Part shown: piece after piece, positions 59,244 to 64,000 of the stretch
Numbering within the stretch: the stretch's first letter is position 1
Layout of the letters: each line of letters begins with the position of its first letter
DNA from: Streptomyces sp. TBY4
GTDB lineage: Bacteria > Actinomycetota > Actinomycetes > Streptomycetales > Streptomycetaceae
Assembly: GCF_024213195.1 (NCBI RefSeq)
Contig: NZ_JANAVF010000007.1
Location: 62,001 to 126,000 of the forward strand
Length of the DNA: 64,000 nt
Direction of reading: 5' to 3'
The notes under the pieces: model-generated
What the model was told of the DNA's origin: nothing
Database searches by the model: none
The model's input: the letters and a program-made list of their open reading frames with translations, nothing else
Made by a program: the position numbers and the translations under genes

Positions 59244-60029
59244 TTACAGACCCTGCCAGGCGGGCTTGTTGGCGTAGGTGTGCCGGAAGTAGTCCGCCAG
59301 CTTCAGCTTGGACGCGGCGGCCTCGTCCACGACCACCGTGGCGTGCCGGTGCAGCTGCAGCGCGGAAGCCGGTACGAGGGCGGACAGGGGGCCCTCGACG
59401 GTCTGCGCGACGGCCTCGGCCTTGCCCTCGCCGGTGGCCAGCAGGACCAGGTGGCGGGCGTCGAGGATGGTGCCGATGCCCTGGGTGATGACGTGGTGGG
59501 GCACCTGCTCTATGTCGTTGTCGAAGAAGCGCGCGTTGTCCACGCGGGTCTGCTCCGTCAGCGTCTTGATGCGGGTGCGGGAGGCCAGCGAGGAGCAGGG
59601 CTCGTTGAAGCCGATGTGCCCGTCCGTGCCGATGCCGAGGAGCTGGAGGTCCACGCCGCCGGCCGCGGCGAGGGCGCGGTCGTAGGCGTCGCAGGCGCCC
59701 ACGATGTCCTCGGCCGAGCCGTCCGGGCCCATGAAGGAGGCCTCGGACAGCCCCAGGGGCTCCACGACCTCGCGCAGGACCACGGCGCGGTAGGACTCCG
59801 GGTGGCCGGCCGGCAGGCCGACGTACTCGTCGAGCTGGCAGACGCGGGCCTTGGAGGCGTCGACCTGTCCGGCCTTGACCTTGGCGGCCAGCGCCTCGTA
59901 GATGGGCAGCGGGGTAGAGCCGGTCGCCACGCCGAGCAGGGCGTCGGGCTTGCGGCGGACCAGGGCGGCCATGGCCTCCGCGATGAGCTCGCCGCCTGCC
60001 TTGGCGTCCGGGACGATGACAACTTCCAC
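59244..60029 (-). CDS. nagB: Glucosamine-6-phosphate deaminase NagB
   Basis: A 261-residue NagB, converting glucosamine-6-phosphate to fructose-6-phosphate and ammonia. Motifs are LLGVATGSTPLPIYEALA, CQLDEYVGLP (catalytic Asp), LLGIGTDGHIGFNEP (catalytic Asp-His-Glu region) and LVLLATGEGKAEAV. It consumes the DasR effector, closing the regulatory loop. GTG 60029 is the start. A dre lies 30 bases upstream. It is convergent with dasD. Confidence 0.96.
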   Translation of the reverse strand: MEVVIVPDAKAGGELIAEAMAALVRRKPDALLGVATGSTPLPIYEALAAKVKAGQVDASKARVCQLDEYVGLPAGHPESYRAVVLREVVEPLGLSEASFMGPDGSAEDIVGACDAYDRALAAAGGVDLQLLGIGTDGHIGFNEPCSSLASRTRIKTLTEQTRVDNARFFDNDIEQVPHHVITQGIGTILDARHLVLLATGEGKAEAVAQTVEGPLSALVPASALQLHRHATVVVDEAAASKLKLADYFRHTYANKPAWQGL

Positions 60030-60058
60030 GCGGGGCCTGCCGATCTGGAGTGTGACGA

Positions 60059-60074
60059 TGTGGTATAGACCAAT
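60059..60074. promoter_or_regulatory. dre at nagB
   Basis: TGTGGTATAGACCAAT, 12 of 16 matches to the DasR consensus, 30 bases upstream of the nagB start codon, consistent with direct DasR control. Confidence 0.75.
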
Positions 60075-60492
60075 CTAGCAGAGGCGAGACCCCGTCGCCG
60101 GGTTTCGCACACACTCATGGTGGGCCGGATCCGCGGCTCCGGCCTGTCGGGCTCGGGGAGCGGCGGTACGGGTGCGTGGGGGCTCTACGGCGCTGCGCCG
60201 GAGCGGTGTGGCGGGAGGCGGCCCGGCGGGCGCTCTACGGCGCGGGGCGGGGCGGGAGGGGCTGGGGGCGGCGGCCCTGTGGGCCCGGCCGCGGCATTCC
60301 TCTGCGACATTCCTCTGGGCCACGGTGCCGGAGCGGGACCCTCAGCCCGCCCGGCACCGTAGCCCGGAGTACTTACGGCCGTCGGGTGTGCGGTGCCCGA
60401 CAGCCGGTGGGAGGTGACGCGCGGTCAGGGCAGAGCGCGCGGTTACCTCGATCCGTCCTCCTGTGCGGGGAGGGCGGAAGTCTTGATGCAAT
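60075..60492. other. Intergenic region without a supported gene
   Basis: About 420 very GC-rich bases. Several frames are open, but they are Gly/Arg/Ala-rich and have no ribosome sites or conserved motifs. The only internal structure noticed is a direct repeat CTCTACGGCGC (60182-60192 and 60232-60242) and a GTGCCGG...CCGGCAC inverted pair near 60320-60360. Confidence 0.6.
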
Positions 60493-60508
60493 TGTGGACT
60501 AGACCAAT
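60493..60508. promoter_or_regulatory. dre in the region upstream of the sensor kinase
   Basis: TGTGGACTAGACCAAT, 12 of 16 matches to the DasR consensus and sharing the GACCAAT half with the nagB site. A TTGATG hexamer lies at 60483-60488. It is 137 bases before the kinase start and directly before a structured stretch. Confidence 0.7.
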
Positions 60509-60640
60509 CTGTTCTGTCCATCCAATGGAGCGACCCGGGTTACCGTCGCTTCCTCCAAGCCTACGCGGAAGCGGGGTCTCCTGGATACTCCGGAGTATCC
60601 ACGCTGAGGAAAGTCATGGCCCGTACCCGGGGTACGCTCG
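60509..60640 (+). ncRNA. Candidate structured small RNA (scr5239-like), ends uncertain
   Basis: Three hairpins follow one another: TCCAT/ATGGA (60517-60529), CGCTTCC/GGAAGCG (60547-60573) and a perfect 18-bp palindrome GGATACTCCGGAGTATCC (60583-60600). No reading frame with a ribosome site covers them. I recall a conserved 159-nt sRNA, scr5239, encoded upstream of the homologous kinase gene in S. coelicolor; position and structure fit. Strand and exact ends are inference; the dre just upstream would place it under DasR. Confidence 0.45.
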
Positions 60641-60644
60641 CCAC

Positions 60645-62123
60645 GTGCCCTCCATGAACGACCTCGTACGCCAGCACACCGCTCTCAGTGAAACCGACCT
60701 GGAGTGGCTCCACCTGCTGGTCTCGGAGTGGCAGCTGCTCTCCGACCTCTCCTTCGCCGACCTCGTGCTGTGGGTTCCCACGCTCGACGGCAGCCGGTAC
60801 GTCTCCGTCGCGCAGATGCGCCCGAACACCGGCCCCACCTCGTACCAGGACGACATGGTCGGCCACTTGGTCCCGCGCGGCCGGCGCCCGCTGCTCGACG
60901 CCGCGCTCGACGAGGGCCGCATCGTGCGCGAGGGCGACCCGGAGTGGCGCGAGGAGGTGCCGGTCCGCGTCGAGTCGATTCCCGTCCGCCGCGAGGGCCG
61001 GGTCCTCGGGGTGATCGCGCGCAACACCAACCTGCTCACTGTGCGTACACCCAGCCGGCTGGAGCTCACCTACCTCCAGTCCGCCTCCGACCTGGCCCAG
61101 ATGATCGCGGCGGGCGCCTTCCCGTTCCCCGGCCAGCAGGTCGACATGGACGCCTCCCCGCGGGTCGGCGACGGCCTGATCCGGCTCGACGCCGAGGGCG
61201 TGGTCACGTACGCCTCGCCGAACGCGCTCTCCGCCTACCACCGGCTCGGCCTCGCCTCCGACCTGGTCGGCCAGCACCTGGGCACCATCACCTCCGAACT
61301 CGCCCCCTCCCGCGGCCCGGTGGACGAGGCCCTGGTCAAGCTCGCCAGCGGCTGGGCCCCCCGCGAGACCGAGGCCGAGGGCAGCGGCGGGGTCATCCAG
61401 CTGCGGGCCATCCCGCTCAAGCCCAAGGGCACCCGGATCGGCTCGCTCGTCCTGTGCCGCGACGTCACGGAACTGCGCCGTCGCGAACGTGAATTGATCA
61501 CCAAGGACGCGACCATCCGGGAGATCCACCACCGGGTCAAGAACAACCTCCAGACCGTGGCCGCGCTCTTGCGCCTGCAGGCCCGCCGGATGGATTCGCC
61601 GCAGGGGCGGGAGGCGCTGAACGAAGCCGTCCGCCGTGTCGGATCGATCGCGATCGTGCACGAGACGCTTTCTCAGAACCTGGACGAGCGGGTGGAGTTC
61701 GACGAGATCGCCGACCGCGTGATCGCGATGGTCGCCGAGATCTCCCCGGGCAAGGTCGCCTGCCGGCGCACCGGCCGCTTCGGAATCCTGGACGCGGAGG
61801 TGGCCACCCCGCTGTCGATGGTGCTGACGGAGATCCTCCAGAACGCCCTGGAGCACGCCTTCACCCAGGGGGAGGGCGGCACCGTGGAGGTGTCCGCGGC
61901 CCGTTCGGGCAGCGGCCGCGACGACGCCCGGCTGCTGATCTCGGTGGTCGACGACGGCTGCGGTCTGCCCGAGGGCTTCGACCCCCAGCGGGCCGGGAAC
62001 CTCGGGCTGCAGATCGTACGGACCCTGGTGGAGGGCGAGCTCGGCGGCACCTTCGACATGGTCGCGTCCGAGCCGCGCGGCACCAAGGTCGTCCTCGACA
62101 TACCGGCGAGCCCGCAGAAGTAG
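60645..62123 (+). CDS. pdtaS: PdtaS-type sensor histidine kinase
   Basis: A 492-residue soluble kinase: an N-terminal GAF domain (about 1-160), a PAS domain (about 170-290; LIRLDAEGVVTYASPNALSA), a HisKA_2 phosphoacceptor (EIHHRVKNNLQTVAALLRLQ) and a HATPase (TEILQNALEHAF, DDGCGLPEGFD, GNLGLQIV). This layout is that of PdtaS, whose partner PdtaR is an ANTAR-type RNA-binding antiterminator; pdtaR is not in this window. GTG 60645 is 6 bases after a TACGCT -10-like element, suggesting a leaderless mRNA; ATG 60654 is the alternative. Confidence 0.9.
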   Translation: MPSMNDLVRQHTALSETDLEWLHLLVSEWQLLSDLSFADLVLWVPTLDGSRYVSVAQMRPNTGPTSYQDDMVGHLVPRGRRPLLDAALDEGRIVREGDPEWREEVPVRVESIPVRREGRVLGVIARNTNLLTVRTPSRLELTYLQSASDLAQMIAAGAFPFPGQQVDMDASPRVGDGLIRLDAEGVVTYASPNALSAYHRLGLASDLVGQHLGTITSELAPSRGPVDEALVKLASGWAPRETEAEGSGGVIQLRAIPLKPKGTRIGSLVLCRDVTELRRRERELITKDATIREIHHRVKNNLQTVAALLRLQARRMDSPQGREALNEAVRRVGSIAIVHETLSQNLDERVEFDEIADRVIAMVAEISPGKVACRRTGRFGILDAEVATPLSMVLTEILQNALEHAFTQGEGGTVEVSAARSGSGRDDARLLISVVDDGCGLPEGFDPQRAGNLGLQIVRTLVEGELGGTFDMVASEPRGTKVVLDIPASPQK

Positions 62124-62197
62124 CGCGCCGGCCCGGTGACTCAGGGTGATGTCACGGACGGTGACGCCCTGGGCTGCGCACCGGGCCCGGACAGCAC

Positions 62198-62234
62198 TGA
62201 ACCCCGGACCGAATGGTTTTCGGTACGGGGTTCA
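62198..62234. terminator. Bidirectional terminator between kinase and wblE
   Basis: A 16-bp stem (62198-62213 / 62219-62234) with one mismatch and a loop of about five bases, between convergent genes. Confidence 0.75.
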
Positions 62235-62298
62235 AGAGCACGTTGCTGAGCGCTTATATGGGTACTACGCGCTGCGGCTCGAGGCTCGAAAGTCGATG

Positions 62299-62556
62299 TC
62301 AGGCGGTTGCGTTGCGCGCCCGATTGCGAGCGGCGCGGCGCTTCATTGCGCGGCGCTCGTCCTCGCTGAGACCGCCCCAGACACCGGAGTCCTGACCGGA
62401 CTCGAGCGCCCACTGCAGGCACTGCTCCATGACGGGGCAACGGCGGCAGACGGCCTTGGCTTCCTCGATCTGCAGCAGCGCAGGACCGGTGTTGCCGATG
62501 GGGAAGAAGAGTTCCGGGTCTTCCTCGCGGCAAACGGCGTTGTGACGCCAGTCCAT
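62299..62556 (-). CDS. wblE: WhiB-family protein WblE (WhiB1-like)
   Basis: An 85-residue iron-sulfur WhiB protein. Cluster cysteines are Cys9 (NAVCREEDPELFF) and those in AVCRRCPVMEQC; the turn is SGVWGGLSEDERR and the tail is basic (KRRAARNRARNA) without an AT-hook. This is the short WhiB1/WblE type, which is essential or nearly so in relatives and binds the primary sigma factor. ATG 62556 has AAGGAGAT upstream. Two nested inverted repeats and a long leader lie ahead of it. Confidence 0.94.
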   Translation of the reverse strand: MDWRHNAVCREEDPELFFPIGNTGPALLQIEEAKAVCRRCPVMEQCLQWALESGQDSGVWGGLSEDERRAMKRRAARNRARNATA

Positions 62557-62599
62557 GGCTGCTCCATCTCCTTGTATTGCGGGCAGGTTGCTTGTGAAT

Positions 62600-62627
62600 G
62601 TGAACGCTTTCACGAATCCCTTCGTGA
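62600..62627. promoter_or_regulatory. Nested inverted repeats upstream of wblE
   Basis: GTGAA-CGCT-TTCAC (62600-62613) and TCACGAA-TCCC-TTCGTGA (62610-62627) share the TCAC, so only one can form as a hairpin at a time. They lie 44-71 bases upstream of the wblE start and could be operators or alternative leader structures. Confidence 0.45.
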
Positions 62628-62760
62628 GGGAAGGGAGACCGCCCAGTTTGGGGAAAAACTCGCCCTGGGCTGCCGGAGATTCGTGGAGGGGTTCTGGCGG
62701 TCTGTGTGGGTGCCGGGTTCTGCGGGCTGTCCCGATCGCCATGTAGAGATTCGCAAACCT

Positions 62761-62797
62761 CGGACGGGGATACAACCCCTTCCGGAAAGTTTTTTTT
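62761..62797 (+). terminator. Candidate intrinsic terminator on the + strand upstream of wblE
   Basis: CGGACGGGG (62761-62769) pairs with CCCCTTCCG (62776-62784), one mismatch, followed after GAAAG by eight T residues (62790-62797). AAAC (62755-62758) can extend the stem with GTTT. A T8 run is exceptional in this genome. No + strand gene precedes it, so an antisense or small RNA may end here. The rest of 62557-62888 holds no gene. Confidence 0.4.
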
Positions 62798-62861
62798 GAT
62801 TCGTCGGTGTCTACTAGGTCACAGCCCTACTTCCTAGGGGTGGACCGGCGTGTAAACGTTC

Positions 62862-62890
62862 GAGTGGAAGGACTTTCGGCCCTTCCACTC
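62862..62890 (-). terminator. Hairpin at the 3' end of the lipid kinase gene
   Basis: GAGTGGAAGG (62862-62871) pairs with CCTTCCACTC (62881-62890); it overlaps the first base of the stop codon region of the kinase gene. Confidence 0.65.
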
Positions 62891-63854
62891 ACACAATCAC
62901 ACGCAGTGCACGGCGTACGCCTGTGAACCGAACGCTGGTGCGCAGACCGAGGTGGTCTCCGTCCATCTGGAACGGAAGCGGCACCTTCGAATGCAAGGTG
63001 AAGTCGGTCAGATCGTGCAGAGACACCGCGTGCTTGCCGTGCGGACCGCGCTCAGGAGTCGAGGTCAGGAGCTGTGTCGCGTAGCGAGCGACCGCCGGAG
63101 TTGACAAACGGTTCAGTGCCAATACGTCAAGTGCGGTATCGAACGACGCCTCCGGGGAGGCGTACAGCGGCCGATTGCCCAGATATGTCCAGGGTGACGT
63201 GTTGCACACTATCGACAGCACCAGGTCCGTCACCGGATCCGCACCGGGCCGTTCCAGCGTCACCGTGCCGTGCCGGCGGTTGGGCTCTTCCCAGAACTGG
63301 CGCATCAGCTGTCGCACGTACAGGGCATGGGTCGAACGCTTGCCCCGTTCCCGCTGCTGTTCGACGCGGCCCACGACGCCCGCGTCGAAGCCGAAGCCCG
63401 CGCAGAAGGTGAACCAGCGCGCCGGAACCGACTCGTCCTCCGTGCACGGGGTGCCGGCCGCGAGCCCGAGGCCCACCGTGCGTTCGCGCCGCTCCCGCAG
63501 CGCGTCCAGCAGGGCGCCGGTCGCCTCGACCGCGTCGTTGGGCAGGCCGAGCGCGCGGGCGAAGACATTGGTGGAGCCGCCGGGGACCACCGCGAGTCCG
63601 GGCAGCCGGTCCGGATCGGGGCCCTCGTGCAGCAGTCCGTTGACCACTTCGTTGACGGTGCCGTCACCGCCCAGGGCCACCACCAGGTCCATGCCGGTCT
63701 CGGCCGCCCTGCGGCCCAGGTCCCGGGCGTGGCCGCGGTACTCGGTGGTGACCGCCTCCAGCTTCATCTCGCTGGCGAGCGCGTGGGTCAGGACGTCGCG
63801 CGTGCGCGCACTGGTGGTCGTCGCTGCTGGGTTGGCCACGAGGAGTGCACGCAT
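62889..63854 (-). CDS. Diacylglycerol/lipid kinase family protein
   Basis: A 321-residue DgkB/YegS-type kinase. The N-terminal nucleotide domain has RALLVANPAATTTSARTRD, the signature GGDGTVNEVVNGLL and VVPGGSTNVFARALGLP; the C-terminal beta-sandwich includes LPFQMDGDHLG with its GDGE-like acid replaced by QMDGDH. It phosphorylates diacylglycerol or related lipids at the membrane face. ATG 63854. It is on the same strand as wblE but separated from it by 332 bases. Confidence 0.92.
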   Translation of the reverse strand: MRALLVANPAATTTSARTRDVLTHALASEMKLEAVTTEYRGHARDLGRRAAETGMDLVVALGGDGTVNEVVNGLLHEGPDPDRLPGLAVVPGGSTNVFARALGLPNDAVEATGALLDALRERRERTVGLGLAAGTPCTEDESVPARWFTFCAGFGFDAGVVGRVEQQRERGKRSTHALYVRQLMRQFWEEPNRRHGTVTLERPGADPVTDLVLSIVCNTSPWTYLGNRPLYASPEASFDTALDVLALNRLSTPAVARYATQLLTSTPERGPHGKHAVSLHDLTDFTLHSKVPLPFQMDGDHLGLRTSVRFTGVRRALRVIV

Positions 63855-63938
63855 GGACGCCAGCCTACCGACCCGTTCATACGCATCCCATACTGGCCGT
63901 CCCCTTCGGGACGGGAGGGGCGCGGCTACCCTGCTGGG

Positions 63939-64000
63939 GTGAGTACGAAGCCCACCCCCACCGAGTCCGCCGTCCCCGCCCCGCTGCCGCGCCGGCTGAC
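63939..64000 (+). CDS. Start of an unidentified protein, partial
   Basis: GTG 63939 opens a frame MSTKPTPTESAVPAPLPRRL that runs off the window. The Pro/Thr-rich start is not diagnostic. A -10-like TACCCT at 63927-63932 puts the probable transcription start at the GTG, suggesting a leaderless mRNA. It is divergent from the lipid kinase. Confidence 0.5.
   Translation, partial: MSTKPTPTESAVPAPLPRRL

Noticed and set aside
60105..60502. Several overlapping + strand frames between nagB and the kinase
   Set aside because: Gly/Arg/Ala-rich translation, no ribosome site, no conserved motif; better explained as non-coding sequence.
62730..62790. Sigma-R promoter for wblE (GGAAG ... GTT on the minus strand)
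   Set aside because: The spacer is 20 bases and the first element is GGAAG, unlike the exact GGAAT-N18-GTT at mrx1 and sigR.

Overview
The window is a gene-dense, very GC-rich actinobacterial chromosome segment, almost certainly from Streptomyces. The reasons are third-position GC codon use, many GTG/TTG starts, NTGA start/stop overlaps, WhiB-family regulators, sigR-rsrA, dasR-dasABCD-nagB, a cobalamin-riboswitch-controlled nrdAB operon, and gene order that I recall as roughly the SCO5183-SCO5242 stretch of S. coelicolor. No insertion sequence, prophage, CRISPR array or biosynthetic cluster was seen. This is core chromosome, and most of the novelty lies in its regulatory sequences.

Layout. 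1-9.1 kb: the 3' end of an AdnA/AdnB-type helicase-nuclease, an M20 peptidase, nudC, a DUF4328/aldo-keto reductase pair, mycoredoxin (mrx1) divergent from uvrD2, then wblC (whiB7) behind a long leader with a uORF and an attenuator. 9.1-27.3 kb: ABC1 kinase, ThiF-like protein, YgjP-type peptidase, a TerD-AIM24 cluster, NUDIX, DUF2342 zincin, an atypical SDR, moaE, a Lon-like PDZ protease, PPA1309 and UPF0182 proteins, then two identical initiator tRNA genes flanking a Sel1/TPR protein. Much of this follows the order I recall in mycobacteria (adnA-nudC-mrx1-uvrD2-whiB7-ABC1-DUF2342-PDZ-UPF0182). 27.5-36.3 kb: catR/katA, a CBS protein, hisN, a TTA-containing tetR gene overlapping an SMR transporter, aroA-rsgA, an M50 peptidase and an SRAP protein. 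36.3-43.4 kb: a hydrolase, sigR-rsrA, two translationally coupled HD-domain membrane proteins, a TPR protein and def. 43.4-53.1 kb: nrdA-nrdB with tandem NrdR boxes and a B12 riboswitch, a membrane gene lying between nrdB and the nrdS-like regulator, GNAT, and cstA-ybdD. 53.2-60.1 kb: the chitin/N-acetylglucosamine module dasR, dasABC, dasD and nagB with dre sites. 60.1-64 kb: an intergenic region with a further dre and a candidate sRNA, a PdtaS-type kinase, wblE, a lipid kinase and the start of one more gene.

How the genes connect. Thiol-oxidative stress links sigR-rsrA to mrx1: both loci carry a perfect GGAAT-N18-GTT promoter. Translation stress is handled by wblC, whose leader has the elements of uORF-controlled termination/antitermination. 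Deoxynucleotide supply combines NrdR repression with B12 sensing. DasR sites occur at dasA, at nagB and in front of the region upstream of the sensor kinase, which may tie aminosugar status to an sRNA and/or the kinase.

Limits: all calls come from reading the sequence; no database search or structure prediction was run. Gene symbols and S. coelicolor/mycobacterial comparisons rest on remembered family knowledge.
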